From Aldehydirespirator sp965117015 (GTDB lineage: Bacteria > Actinomycetota > Acidimicrobiia > Acidimicrobiales > Aldehydirespiratoraceae), in the NCBI GenBank assembly GCA_965117015.1, contig OZ220747.1, forward strand, positions 3,224,001 to 3,288,000: a stretch of DNA of 64,000 nucleotides, read 5' to 3'. Every line of letters starts with the position of its first letter. Positions within the stretch are counted from its first letter, which is position 1. Below the pieces are notes generated by a model. That model did not search any database and was not told where the DNA came from. It saw only the letters and a list, made by a program, of their open reading frames with translations. Made by a program: the position numbers and the translations under genes. Of the stretch, positions 33,382-42,919 are shown in pieces.

Positions 33382-34621
33382 CGACACCGGCGAAGAATTG
33401 AGCGGCGTGCCGTGCGGCGCTCGCTGCTGCTGCCGCTGCGGCGGCGACGTTTCGGGTTGCCGTCCCGGCGCTGGCGCCGGTGGCGTAGGCCGAGTACTCA
33501 GCGTCTCGTTGTGGAGCAGGAGCTTTGGCGTACGCGTCCCAGTAGGCCTGGTCTCCTTCAGTCGACCCGCTCTGCTCGGCGGCCGCCCTAGCAGCTTCAC
33601 TGGCCTCAGCCGCGGTTACGGCAGCCGTGGCGGCGGCCGCAGCCGCAGCCTGGGCCTCAAGCGCCTCCCTTTCGGAGTCCTCTGCGGTTCGCACAGCAGA
33701 CAGCGCCGTCTTCAAATGGAAGTCGATGTCGGCGATCATGGCTTCCCAGACGCCGTCAAACTCCGTGGCTTGAGAAATGGCCCAACCTGCGTCCTTTGCG
33801 TCCGCAACGGCGTCATGAGAGGCCGCGGCAGCGGCTTTGGCGGCATCATCAGCGGCTGCAGCCTCCTCTGCAGCCTTGATGGCGTCTTCGAGTGCTTCGG
33901 TCGCCCTGAACCACGCCTCAGAGGGATCCACCGACGCTGGCTCGGACTCGGGAACCTCGGTTGATGGATTCGGTTCCTCGTCTTCCGAGCTTGCTGCTTG
34001 TCGCGGCTGCTGAGCAGTTTCGGTGGCCTTCTGGGCGAGATCCAAGACCGCCAGAGTGTCAGCGCCGGCACTGGCTAGGAATGCCTCGACGGCCCGCTCG
34101 AGGGCGACCTGCAGCGTCGCGTCGTGTGGGCTGCCAACTAACAGCGTTGACTCGCCATCAATGAGCCCAGCGGCGAGCGATCGGGCATGGCCGAAGTGTG
34201 TTCTGGCGCGGCTGTGATCACCGAGGGCTCGCTCTACGGCTTCTTGGGCTTCGGCCCTGTCCAAGTCATCGGTGACGGCTTCAAGGAGGCTCACAGCAGC
34301 CAGATGAGCCTCAGCAGTGGCTTCAGTATCGGCTCGGGCTCCGTCCTCAGCGTCCCACAGTGCCTGCACGCTCGCACACCATGAGAAGCGATCGCCCAAC
34401 TGCACGCGCGGCGCATCGGCCACCACGTTCTTGCCCGGATCAGCTTCAAGCGACGCAGGAGCATCCGGGCTTGTGTCGCCGGCCGTCTCTACGTCAGAGG
34501 CAGCCCCATGAGGGCCTGCGTCCTCTACTGGATCAGCCGGAGCACGGTCCTCACCGCCTCCGCATCCTGGGGCCACCAACATGACAGCGAGGATCGCGAG
34601 CATGACACCGTTTCGGGGCAT
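33329..34621 (-). CDS. alanine-rich lipoprotein
   Basis: A 430-residue protein starting MPRNGVMLAILAVMLVAPGC, a signal peptide with a lipobox (VAPGC) expected to be cleaved and lipidated before the cysteine. The mature part is acidic and very rich in alanine, with long helical, coiled-coil-like stretches (AAEEAAAADDAAKAAAAA, REALEAQAAAAAAATAAV). The ATG at 34621 follows GGGAGCC and gives a proper signal peptide, while the longer open frame does not. It lies inside the element, upstream of a co-directional hypothetical gene. A surface or envelope role is inferred; there is no known family. Confidence 0.65.
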   Translation of the reverse strand: MPRNGVMLAILAVMLVAPGCGGGEDRAPADPVEDAGPHGAASDVETAGDTSPDAPASLEADPGKNVVADAPRVQLGDRFSWCASVQALWDAEDGARADTEATAEAHLAAVSLLEAVTDDLDRAEAQEAVERALGDHSRARTHFGHARSLAAGLIDGESTLLVGSPHDATLQVALERAVEAFLASAGADTLAVLDLAQKATETAQQPRQAASSEDEEPNPSTEVPESEPASVDPSEAWFRATEALEDAIKAAEEAAAADDAAKAAAAASHDAVADAKDAGWAISQATEFDGVWEAMIADIDFHLKTALSAVRTAEDSEREALEAQAAAAAAATAAVTAAEASEAARAAAEQSGSTEGDQAYWDAYAKAPAPQRDAEYSAYATGASAGTATRNVAAAAAAAASAARHAAQFFAGVDAHGVAAFKKSLQQSCQ

Positions 34622-34623
34622 GG

Positions 34624-34765
34624 TGGCTCCCTTCGGTGAGTCGGGCGTTGAATTGCCGTCCAACACCGTGTGACCTGACCCGAAGGGAGCCATGGCAACG
34701 CCACGGCTCACTAGTGGCCAAGTCACTGAAGGGATTTCGGCTAGAACCCCGATGTTGGACGGCAA
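34624..34765. repeat. two interleaved 13-bp inverted repeats in the lipoprotein leader
   Basis: TGGCTCCCTTCGG (34624-34636) pairs with CCGAAGGGAGCCA (34680-34692), and TTGCCGTCCAACA (34653-34665) pairs with TGTTGGACGGCAA (34753-34765). The arms are interleaved, so the two stems would form a pseudoknot-like or alternative structure. The first arm includes the ribosome-binding region of the lipoprotein gene. Confidence 0.55.
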
Positions 34766-35005
34766 CGACCACAGTAGCGGTAAGCACCGGCGCTCAACAA
34801 CCGAACCCGCTGGTCACTGACCGATGGGGGGTCGCATCTCTCAGCCTCGAGGGCCTCAGCGTTCAGCCTCTGATCGCGACTCCATTCACTTCACCTACGA
34901 ACGCGAGACACGCGTCTTGCCAGGAGAGTCCGAGGACGCTGGCCTCGATACCTTCGCCCCAAATCCGGAACTAGGGAAGCTGGATTCGATCGAAGAGTGG
35001 GCCGA

Positions 35006-35377
35006 TCAGCGCTTCAGGCGCCATTGCGCGACGACACGTCCGATGTAGCCGACTGGTGATTTTGCTCGTTCGGCGCTACCACGCGTGGCATCGGGGGGAG
35101 CACTTGCAGGGGCGGATGCTGAGGCTTCCCTCTGCGGATCTGGGCCACCCTGAGTCTTGCGCACCCTCGGCGGTGGGATGTGGTCGATGGTGATCTTCAG
35201 CTTCTCCTCTAGACGTCGACGCGGCACTCGCATCTGTCCGCAGGCGTCCACGACTTCGAGCCCCTCCTCGCCGTTGGTGGCCCGATACCGCCTAGCTCTC
35301 GCGTAGACCGTGTTCTTGCTGACTCCCATGACTCGAGCGGTCTCGTCAATGGTAAGGAGTTCGGGCACCTCGCTCAT
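35006..35377 (-). CDS. helix-turn-helix protein, excisionase-like
   Basis: A 123-residue protein beginning MSEVPELLTIDETARVMGVSKNTVYARARRYRAT, a MerR/Xis-type helix-turn-helix (HTH_17). The rest is basic and disordered (PPPRVRKTQGGPDPQREASASAP). The ATG at 35377 follows AGGAAGTG. It is divergent from the Xre-type regulator and integrase, a common recombination-directionality arrangement. It may be the excisionase of the element or a regulator of its transfer. Confidence 0.6.
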   Translation of the reverse strand: MSEVPELLTIDETARVMGVSKNTVYARARRYRATNGEEGLEVVDACGQMRVPRRRLEEKLKITIDHIPPPRVRKTQGGPDPQREASASAPASAPPDATRGSAERAKSPVGYIGRVVAQWRLKR

Positions 35378-35474
35378 TGGACACTTCCTCTGTGCATTGT
35401 TGCCAACATTTGCAGATAGTACTAGATCATGGCTTCCTGTCAATCCTGGTATAGCCCGACGGCAGAGTTTGACT

Positions 35475-36284
35475 ATGCTCGTACCTGTGACCCGACCCAA
35501 TGAGCCCGAACCCGCTCCGCGCGATCCGCGGGACGCGGTCGACGTGAACGCCGTCGTGTCGTACAACCTGCGCATCGCTCGGGAGCAGAACGGCTGGACC
35601 CAGGAGCAGTTCGCCGACCGTCTTGAGGTTGTCACCGGCCGCAGACCAACCCAGGCGAGTGTCTCCGCCCTGGAGCGAGCATGGGAGGGCGGAAGGCACC
35701 GAGAGTTCGATGCCCAGGAACTCGTCGACTTCGCCGTGGCCCTAAACGTGCCGGTCATATGGTTCTTCCTGCCGCCGCCCGGCGACCGGCGCAAGATCAA
35801 GAACACGGGCCGACAGCTGTTCGCCCTCATCGATCTGCTGGTTGGCCGAGCCGAACATCTTCCCTACATCGAGGAACGGCTGCGCGAGATCGGCCTGCGG
35901 GAGAACACCGCCGAGGAGGAGATCAGCCGGAGTCTCACCGGTCATCCCGACGTAATGACTCCTCAGGTCATACGCGAACTCCGAGAACGGATGCTCGCAC
36001 AGATCCTGCACGAGATGGCCGAAGCCCTCGACAACTCCGTCCCGCTGTGGAAGTCCTTCTTCGATCGGCTGGACAAGACGACCGTCAAAGGCATGGTCGC
36101 AGCTCTGACCAACAACCCCAGCTTGCTGGGGCCCGGTCGAGACCTGCCCGAAGCCACATCTGATCCCGCGCTACCTATCGACACTGAGAGCGAGGAGGCC
36201 GCCGAGGAGGCCCGTGAACCCGACGGCACCAGCTCCGACATCGACAACGCCGTTGTAGTCGCCGCGGCAACCCAAGAGGCGTAG
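35475..36284 (+). CDS. Xre-family transcriptional regulator
   Basis: A 269-residue protein with a helix-turn-helix of the Xre/Cro type: VVSYNLRIAREQNGWTQEQFADRLEVVTGRRPTQASVSALERA, then AQELVDFAVALNVPVIWFFLPP. The C-terminal half is helical and acidic (ESEEAAEEARE). ATG 35475 is preferred to earlier in-frame codons that lie inside the divergent gene. It ends 10 bp before the integrase start, so the two are probably one transcript, and it may control integrase or excisionase expression. Confidence 0.8.
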   Translation: MLVPVTRPNEPEPAPRDPRDAVDVNAVVSYNLRIAREQNGWTQEQFADRLEVVTGRRPTQASVSALERAWEGGRHREFDAQELVDFAVALNVPVIWFFLPPPGDRRKIKNTGRQLFALIDLLVGRAEHLPYIEERLREIGLRENTAEEEISRSLTGHPDVMTPQVIRELRERMLAQILHEMAEALDNSVPLWKSFFDRLDKTTVKGMVAALTNNPSLLGPGRDLPEATSDPALPIDTESEEAAEEAREPDGTSSDIDNAVVVAAATQEA

Positions 36285-36294
36285 GGCGGTTCCG

Positions 36295-37446
36295 ATGCGC
36301 GGCCACATCGCCAAGAAGGGCAACCGCTACTACGCAGTCATCTACGAGGGTGTGGACCCCGCCACCGGCAAGGACAAGCGACGCTGGCACGTAGCCGGCG
36401 ACAACCGCAAAGACGCCGAGCGGGTCCTCGCGGACCTGGTCAAGCGCGTCCACGACGGCGACTACCGCTCCCCCGACAAGATCACCCTGGGCGACTACAT
36501 GCTCAAGAGGTGGCTGCCGGCGAAGCGGGCCCGACTCAAGCCGTCCACCGCCGAGTCATACGAGCGCATCATCCGCCTGCACATCAACCCCAACATCGGC
36601 CACGTCCCAGTACAGAAGCTGCGCCCCGAGGACCTCGACACGCTCTATGCCCGCCTGCTCACCGAGGGCAAGCGCAACGGCTCAGGAGGCGGACTGTCGG
36701 CCCAGACCGTCCGCAACGTCCACATCACCATCCAGGGCGCGCTCTCCGACGCCGAGCGCAAGGGCACCGTCGTGCGTAACGTCGCCGACCTCGCCGATGC
36801 GCCCACCACCAGTCGCAACAGTCGAACCATGAGCGTGTGGACCAGCGACGAGCTGCGCGCCTTCCTGGACGCCATCTCCGACCACTACCTGTACCCGCTA
36901 TACCTGCTGGCCGCGACCACCGGCATGCGCCGAGCCGAGATCGCCGGACTTGTATGGCGCAACGTCGACCTCGACACAGCAAGGCTCACCGTCAGCCAGC
37001 AGCTGCTGTCGGTGGAGTACAAGCTCATCGAGAGCGACCTCAAGACCCCCACCAGCCGCCGCACCATCGACCTCGACCCCCACACCGTCGCTCAGCTGCG
37101 GCTGCACCGGCGCCGCCAGCTCGAAGATCGCATGGCCACCGGCCGCCGCCACAAAGGCGGCTACGTCTTCGCCAAACCCGACGGATCGCCCATCCACCCC
37201 GACCTCATCAGCCAGACCTTCGAACGCCTCCTAGCCAAGATCGACCTGCCCCGCATCCGCCTACACGACCTGCGCCACACTCACGCCACGATCCTGCTGC
37301 AACAAGGCGTCAACCCCAAAGTCGTCAGCGAACGCCTCGGCCACGCCAGCGTTTCCTTCACCATGGACGTCTACCAACACGTCCTACCCGGCATGCAAGC
37401 CCAAGCAGCAGCCACCTTCGGTACCGCCATTTTTGGCGAGAGTTGA
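36295..37446 (+). CDS. tyrosine-type site-specific integrase
   Basis: A 383-residue phage-type integrase. An N-terminal arm-binding domain (MRGHIAKKGNRYYAVIYEG) and a SAM-like core-binding domain (about 65-165) precede the catalytic domain. Catalytic residues are visible: R in ATTGMRRAEIAGL, HxxR in LHDLRHTHATILL, H in RLGHASVSFTMDVYQH, with the tyrosine nucleophile in that last motif. It is the likely enzyme for insertion at the tRNA-Pro 3' end, which is duplicated at 22295 and 44875. Unusually, it lies more than 7 kb from either end. A decayed relative remains at 27820. Confidence 0.93.
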   Translation: MRGHIAKKGNRYYAVIYEGVDPATGKDKRRWHVAGDNRKDAERVLADLVKRVHDGDYRSPDKITLGDYMLKRWLPAKRARLKPSTAESYERIIRLHINPNIGHVPVQKLRPEDLDTLYARLLTEGKRNGSGGGLSAQTVRNVHITIQGALSDAERKGTVVRNVADLADAPTTSRNSRTMSVWTSDELRAFLDAISDHYLYPLYLLAATTGMRRAEIAGLVWRNVDLDTARLTVSQQLLSVEYKLIESDLKTPTSRRTIDLDPHTVAQLRLHRRRQLEDRMATGRRHKGGYVFAKPDGSPIHPDLISQTFERLLAKIDLPRIRLHDLRHTHATILLQQGVNPKVVSERLGHASVSFTMDVYQHVLPGMQAQAAATFGTAIFGES

Positions 37447-37737
37447 CGCGAAGCGCCGGGTCGTTTAATGACTGCCACATGTCGACAACCGGTCTGTGGG
37501 GCACCGTGACCGACGGCCAACCGCCTCCTAGCATCGAAGACTCCAGGCAAGCCGCCGTCGAAAGCAGGACCGAGCCCGGCTGCTACAACCAAACTCCAGC
37601 CAACCCAGTCGAAGAGCCTTGCCAGCCTCAAGCCTTGCGCCACCAGCCCGTCGGCCGGGATCGTGGTAGGCGAACGTCTCGTGCCCTGCTAGCTATCTGC
37701 AAGTCTACAATCCCGTAGTCACCAGAAAGTCACCGCC

Positions 37738-39318
37738 ATGGCCTCATCCACCAACCGGGCGATACTCGACGAATCCAAGGCCGAGATTGCCCGCCACTAC
37801 CCCTCGTTCGCGGACGAACTCTTCGCTTTCTTGGAGCGTGACGAATCGTCCATCTGCTTTGCGCGCAAGTGGCAGCGTCACTTGAGTGCCATGAGAATCC
37901 AGCCTTCTCCAGCAATAGCCTCGCAATTCGACATTACGCTAGAAATCCCGCTACTGATCGCGACTTTCGGTGGAGATGGACAGCTAGAGCCTCGAGTCTT
38001 GCGCCACCTAGAAACATCCACCGAACTGCGCAAGAGCACTTCAGCAGACAAAGACTTCGCAATTCTTGTAGCTGCCGATCGGCGCGCTGGCATGTTCGTC
38101 AAGGACCGAAAACGGTTCTCATATCCAATACTCACGATTTACGTCGACGACCTACAATCAAAGATGTACTCCCAGACATCCCTCCGTGCAGAAATCGCAC
38201 AGCTCATGCGATCTATGAACCACTTCGACTACAGCAACGAAATAACGGAAGCAGCTGACTTCTTTGGCCGAGTCGATGACTTGGAGGCGCTAGTGGCACT
38301 AGCAATTCGCGGACAGAGCGTAGGAATCTTCGGACTTCGACGTGCGGGCAAGACTTCGTTACTCTATCGTGTAGCTGAAGCTCTTGATGAGCGCGGAGTT
38401 AGCTCGATCTATGTCCAACTCAATGCACTAGATGACGCTGACCACCTTCGCGAAGAGCTAGTAAGCCGTACGGCCAAGCTCCTCAAGCGAATGGGGGGCG
38501 TAGTGCCGCAGAATTCTGAAATACTCAATAGCGACTTCACGATCAAAACTACCCCAAGGCTCCAACGTAGATGGGTATATGAGATCGATGCCATGCTGGA
38601 TCAAGTCGATACAGATGTGGTGGTCCTTCTTGATGAGACAGATCTTGCGAATGAAGAGGCGCTTGACTTCGATGATAGCGAGCAGGCCGAACGGCAGGCG
38701 ATGAACAGAGTACTCCAACAGTTCCGAGGGCTCATACAAATCAGAAACGATCGCGGCAAGAGACGACTATCGTTTCTTGCCGCCGGCGTTGCGGCATCGA
38801 TCTTCACGAGTTCGATCCGCTTTGGCCGTGACAACCAACTGTTTGGGTTCGCGTCAGCACGCCCACTGGGTCCGATGCATCGAGACGAAATGCGGCAAAT
38901 GGTGAGGGTGCTTGGCAAGCGCAGTGGTCTCAAATTCAATGATTACCGACTCTTTGATAGCCTATTCTCAGAGTACGGAGGCCATCCGCACCTTACACGG
39001 CAGGCGTGTGGTCGCGTTGCTGAGGACGTGCACCATCGCCATACCAGCGAAGTGCCATACCATGTGAAACTTGAAGACCTTGGCTCTGTGTACGCGTCCG
39101 CGGCTGACGGCTCGCCGGCTGACTCAGCTTGGGAGACATTCCGTAGCTTTGGGCGGTGGTATCCATCTGAGAGTGAACATGTCATGCGACTCCTTCGAGA
39201 CGGCGAGAACCCTGATGTTGAGTTGATTCCACATGCCATAGATTTTGGTATCTGCGATCCCGAAGGCCAACTCAGACTAGGCGCGCTCAGAAGAGAAGCT
39301 CGTCGTGGACTGGACTGA
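37738..39318 (+). CDS. STAND-like P-loop ATPase
   Basis: A 526-residue protein. Residues 1-170 form an unassigned N-terminal domain. EAADFFGRVDDLEAL-GIFGLRRAGKTSLL (about 171-208) gives an adapter-like strand plus Walker A, and VVVLLDETD (about 293-301) is Walker B. A C-terminal winged-helix-like part follows (YPSESEHVMRLL...HAIDFGICD). This is the pattern of STAND/archaeal-type ATPases found in many defence loci, which switch on ATP binding. Its end overlaps the next gene by 14 bp. GC is lower than the chromosome, and it immediately follows the integrase. It is probably the sensor of a two-gene module. Confidence 0.65.
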   Translation: MASSTNRAILDESKAEIARHYPSFADELFAFLERDESSICFARKWQRHLSAMRIQPSPAIASQFDITLEIPLLIATFGGDGQLEPRVLRHLETSTELRKSTSADKDFAILVAADRRAGMFVKDRKRFSYPILTIYVDDLQSKMYSQTSLRAEIAQLMRSMNHFDYSNEITEAADFFGRVDDLEALVALAIRGQSVGIFGLRRAGKTSLLYRVAEALDERGVSSIYVQLNALDDADHLREELVSRTAKLLKRMGGVVPQNSEILNSDFTIKTTPRLQRRWVYEIDAMLDQVDTDVVVLLDETDLANEEALDFDDSEQAERQAMNRVLQQFRGLIQIRNDRGKRRLSFLAAGVAASIFTSSIRFGRDNQLFGFASARPLGPMHRDEMRQMVRVLGKRSGLKFNDYRLFDSLFSEYGGHPHLTRQACGRVAEDVHHRHTSEVPYHVKLEDLGSVYASAADGSPADSAWETFRSFGRWYPSESEHVMRLLRDGENPDVELIPHAIDFGICDPEGQLRLGALRREARRGLD

Positions 39319-40609
39319 CTTCTGCGTCGATCAACTGATCGGGGGTCGGTCACTCAACCTCGTCGGACTGGATGGATCAGGTCGCTCGACTGGCCTTCAC
39401 CAGCTTGCAGGAGACCTAGACTCATCTGATTGGTCTCATGTCGTCTGGAGTTTCGCTCAACTCGTCCGCATGAGTCGTCGCGAGATGAGGTTGGTTGTGG
39501 ATTCGCTCATCGATGACAGCAAGATCCCGGTGCTCCTCATCGACGACTTCGGAGAATTCGTGATGACACCGGATGGCGGCTGGCTTGAGCGAATGCTGTT
39601 TAGCCGCGTCTTCGCGGAACGGGCAGATGACAGACCCTCCCTTCGATGCGTCGTCGTCACTCACCCGCGCGATCGCGAGATCGTCGGGCCGGGGTCTGGC
39701 CTTCGCGAACGAGCGCGCCACATCCATCCACCGGAAAGAACTCCTACCGAACAAGAGATGGCCGACTTCGCATGCGCTGAAGCTGATGAACTGCTGCTCT
39801 TGACGGGCTACAACCACCATCTACTCAGTGTCAGTGGCGATACCCCGGTAGCACGGCGCGGCACAATCCGCTTGACTGCTCAGAAATGGCTACCACGCTG
39901 GATTGGTCAACTGGACACTGCCCACCAGGGCCGGCTCCGCGTGATTCTCGATCGTCGAGAACTGCCCCGCTGGCGACGGGACGATGCTGACCCTTCGCTG
40001 ACGCCAATTGTCGTCCCGATCCAGCACGACAGTTCGAGTAGATGCGCCATCACTAAGTGCATTGACGTCAAGGACCTTAGGGCGCTCCTCGTAGGCCAGC
40101 CGTGGCCAGAGCACGATCTGGGCGCCGCAGTTCGACGATTTTGTGCACGGTGTGGCAGCGACCCGGCTCCGTTGTGGGTCGACAACTACCTGTCAGACAC
40201 ACAGAGGCTCGATTTCTCACAACTAGTGGAATTTCTTGAGATGTGTATCAGGTGCCTACCAGGATATGCGAGTATCCGCGTTCTCTCGCGCAACTGGGTA
40301 GATGGTCGCCGTGTCGACGCCTTGGACATCTTGACAGCCCTCCAACAAGCAGGAATCTCATCGCATCTTGAAAATCGCATCCACTGGAGACTCTATGACC
40401 AGCGCTCTGGTGTGAATCTGCATCGGCGTGAGCTCATTCTCAGCACGCGTCGTACGGCCTTCACTCTCCCGCCCGCCCTGATCCTCATTGGGCAAGACTC
40501 CGCCGGCAACGAAACGGACGCTGAAGTGGCAATCACAAGTAGCGCCTCAACAGCTACGGCGTGGAAGAAAGGTATCGATGTCATTGGCGGGGGCCGTTCA
40601 TCAAGGTGA
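39305..40609 (+). CDS. degenerate P-loop protein partnered with the STAND-like ATPase
   Basis: A 434-residue protein starting at GTG 39305, inside the ATPase gene. An N-terminal P-loop-like segment (LNLVGLDGSGRST, 18-29) has R where Walker A lysine is expected, and IPVLLIDDFGEF resembles Walker B. The C-terminal part (WVDNYLSDTQRLDFSQLVEFLEM, then NLHRRELILSTRR) is reminiscent of the phospholipase-D-like domains found after MIT domains, but HKD catalytic residues are not obvious. Coupled translation implies a complex with the ATPase. Effector function is unproven. Confidence 0.55.
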   Translation: MDWTDFCVDQLIGGRSLNLVGLDGSGRSTGLHQLAGDLDSSDWSHVVWSFAQLVRMSRREMRLVVDSLIDDSKIPVLLIDDFGEFVMTPDGGWLERMLFSRVFAERADDRPSLRCVVVTHPRDREIVGPGSGLRERARHIHPPERTPTEQEMADFACAEADELLLLTGYNHHLLSVSGDTPVARRGTIRLTAQKWLPRWIGQLDTAHQGRLRVILDRRELPRWRRDDADPSLTPIVVPIQHDSSSRCAITKCIDVKDLRALLVGQPWPEHDLGAAVRRFCARCGSDPAPLWVDNYLSDTQRLDFSQLVEFLEMCIRCLPGYASIRVLSRNWVDGRRVDALDILTALQQAGISSHLENRIHWRLYDQRSGVNLHRRELILSTRRTAFTLPPALILIGQDSAGNETDAEVAITSSASTATAWKKGIDVIGGGRSSR

Positions 40610-40691
40610 GCAAGGAAGCCATCAGATCAAGGGCAGCTATTCCCACGGAACTACCGACTCCCGTGGTCATGCGAAGAACCCAGGGCTTGAG

Positions 40692-41492
40692 TCATCGGCA
40701 GGCGAGTCGGATGTTCAGTTGGCCCTCGCAGTTGCCGGTGCGGTCGAGGTAGGTACGTTGCCTTAAGCCCCAGGCGTTCTCGATTCGTGACCCTATGCGG
40801 TAAGCCAGCTCCTGGGATTCATCTAGATTCGCTGGGAGATCTTCTAGTTCGATGTTCCAGAGCAGGTGCTCATCGTGACACGGCCTGAGGCCGTAGTTGA
40901 ACTGTCTCGGATGTAGGTAGCCCTCCGCAAGGCCAGCCAAGAGAGCGCCGCGGGTGTCGGGGAGAGCGATGGTCAGAAGATAGGGACCAGTCGTCTTGTG
41001 GCTTCCCAGATTGCGAGCGAGTTCCGCCAACGCCCACGTGAATCCTACGATCCTGACGAGATCCACGTAGGCGGGCCCCTCCGAGTCACTGCCAACAGCA
41101 TGGTGATGGCGTCTTTCTCCTAGACCTATCTCGACCGTCCCACCGTGGTGAACTGCCGCGTATCGCAGCCATGGTGTGTCATAACCTTGCCTGTAGGTCA
41201 GTGTCGCTGCGTGTGCGGTCGGGATCAGGTCATTGCCAAGATTGATCTTTCGGTCGCCAAGATCAACGCTCTTGTGCTCTTCAAGCTGTGCCCAGAATGC
41301 CTCGTCGAACTCCCAGCATTCAGCATCGGGATCCTCTGGAAGCAAGAACATACGTGCAAGCATGGAGTCCAGTCGGCTTCCGAGGCCGCCTCTCGCAAAG
41401 TCTGGGCGGCTGATGTCGTCAACGCCTTCGGCGGCGAGATGCCGCTTCCATCTCAAACGCCTCTGTTCGGTCTCCGAAATCGAACTCACCAT
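40692..41492 (-). CDS. hypothetical protein coupled to a DUF4062 protein
   Basis: A 266-residue soluble protein with no recognised domain. Its N-terminus is basic (ETEQRRLRWKRHLAAEG), and the middle has beta-rich segments such as YLLTIALPDTRGALLAGLAEG. It overlaps the upstream DUF4062 gene by 7 bp and must be co-translated with it. There is no membrane segment. It may be a sensor or effector partner; function unknown. Confidence 0.6.
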   Translation of the reverse strand: MVSSISETEQRRLRWKRHLAAEGVDDISRPDFARGGLGSRLDSMLARMFLLPEDPDAECWEFDEAFWAQLEEHKSVDLGDRKINLGNDLIPTAHAATLTYRQGYDTPWLRYAAVHHGGTVEIGLGERRHHHAVGSDSEGPAYVDLVRIVGFTWALAELARNLGSHKTTGPYLLTIALPDTRGALLAGLAEGYLHPRQFNYGLRPCHDEHLLWNIELEDLPANLDESQELAYRIGSRIENAWGLRQRTYLDRTGNCEGQLNIRLACR

Positions 41493-42601
41493 GCTTCCCC
41501 CAGTTGGAGACCTAGACGAGTTGCGAGATCCTTGGCAAGGCCGTCCGCGTCGTGAAGCAGCGCGGCACGCCGACGAACTGGCGGAGATAACAAGGCTTCC
41601 ACGCGATCCGGCCCGAACATTCGCATCGTGGCGCTATTCGGGCTCGCTGCTTCCTCCGCTCGCGTGCGCCACGGCCAAGACCCGGGTCTACACAGGGCTG
41701 CGACGACAGCCACCTGGCTGATGCGAGGCGGATCATCTACATGATCAAGCATTCGACCCGCCAGACGTACGACACGTGCGATGCGCTCGATTATGTCCTC
41801 CTCGATGATCGAAGGCAACGAACTCTGCCACGAGCGATCACGCAGAGCGGGCTGTACGACGACAATGCTGCCGTCCTCATGAAGTTCCACGCTACGATCG
41901 CCGTTGCGCTGCGTCAGAACGATGGCGTCACTTCGAACTTGAGGCTCGCTACCTGCCGATACATCCAAGACGGCATCCGCTCCCGTGAGCGCTTCGCTGA
42001 GCAGGAAGCTGTGTAACTGCCGATCCCGCAGCTGCGTGGGACGCACCACCGCGTACGGGGAATCGCCTGTCACCACTACGACTAGATTCGCGCTGCCAGT
42101 AGCACCATCATCAACGGCCAGAGATCGAGCGCGCTCGACTAGGCGGTCTTCGTCTGCCGGCGTGGATGCACCGTCAAGGAAGTGACGGTGCAAGCCGCGA
42201 ATCAACTTGTTACGCAGATCGCTCGCGTCACGAAATGAAGCCGTGTAGTGCCCCTGCTCCCAGTTTCGCACCTCGTGGACGAAGGCCGTCTGCTCCTCGC
42301 TTCGCGTGTCACATTCCTGTACGAATGCCAGAACCGGGCCGGACTCCTTGGCCTCCCTGTACTCCTCGTGTGTCGCCGACAGGTTCGAGGACGCCTGCCG
42401 TGGTCCATACTCGGCACCCAAGATCAGCACGACCGCGTCGGCCTCGCGAACGGCTGCCAAGCACGTCGCCCGCGGCGACGGCGCTGACGCATCGAAGTCC
42501 TCAGCAAGAACCGGCTCATATCCAAGCACCACGATTGCGGCCCGAGCCGCGTCGCGCAGATCCTCATGACCTCGAACAAGCGAGCTAACAAACACCTTCA
42601 T
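41486..42601 (-). CDS. DUF4062 domain protein
   Basis: A 371-residue protein beginning MKVFVSSLVRGHEDLRDAARAAIVVLGYEPVLAEDF, the DUF4062 signature, followed by VREADAVVLILGAEYG and SATHEEYREAKESGPVLAFV. This Rossmann-like domain resembles TIR and nucleoside deoxyribosyltransferase folds and is often found at the N-terminus of immune-type proteins. The C-terminal 200 residues are unassigned. ATG 42601 begins the domain exactly. It forms an overlapping two-gene unit with the downstream hypothetical gene and could be a nucleotide-handling defence pair. Confidence 0.7.
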   Translation of the reverse strand: MKVFVSSLVRGHEDLRDAARAAIVVLGYEPVLAEDFDASAPSPRATCLAAVREADAVVLILGAEYGPRQASSNLSATHEEYREAKESGPVLAFVQECDTRSEEQTAFVHEVRNWEQGHYTASFRDASDLRNKLIRGLHRHFLDGASTPADEDRLVERARSLAVDDGATGSANLVVVVTGDSPYAVVRPTQLRDRQLHSFLLSEALTGADAVLDVSAGSEPQVRSDAIVLTQRNGDRSVELHEDGSIVVVQPALRDRSWQSSLPSIIEEDIIERIARVVRLAGRMLDHVDDPPRISQVAVVAALCRPGSWPWRTRAEEAASPNSATMRMFGPDRVEALLSPPVRRRAALLHDADGLAKDLATRLGLQLGEAW

Positions 42602-42919
42602 GGCCCCATTATCGCCCTCCATGTGACAGCCATGGCGCATGTCAGGCCTAGCTACGGGTGTGACAACGTACGGAGCAGCATCGGACATCCGAGTTCGCCA
42701 TCCGTTTGCCACGCCGATCAGGCCGGCGTGCGTGGACTGCGGCAAGGTGAAGCACCCGGCGTAGAAGTCGGGTTTCTCGGAGCATGAACTCCTCCGGATC
42801 CATGGGGTTATCGGATGCTGAAAGGAGTTCACCCGGCTCGGAGGGATGATGGCAGTCCTATCCGAGTCGACGAACCCCGGACTCTCGAGCGCGGCTGGCC
42901 AGAGAGTCAGAAGGCGCTA
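42602..42919. other. non-coding stretch between opposing small units
   Basis: Contains the promoter side of the DUF4062 unit and the 3' side of the small leftward gene at 42920. An inverted repeat-like pair (GGAGTTCA/TGAACTCC, about 42785-42829) is visible and could terminate transcription. No gene recognised. Confidence 0.35.
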
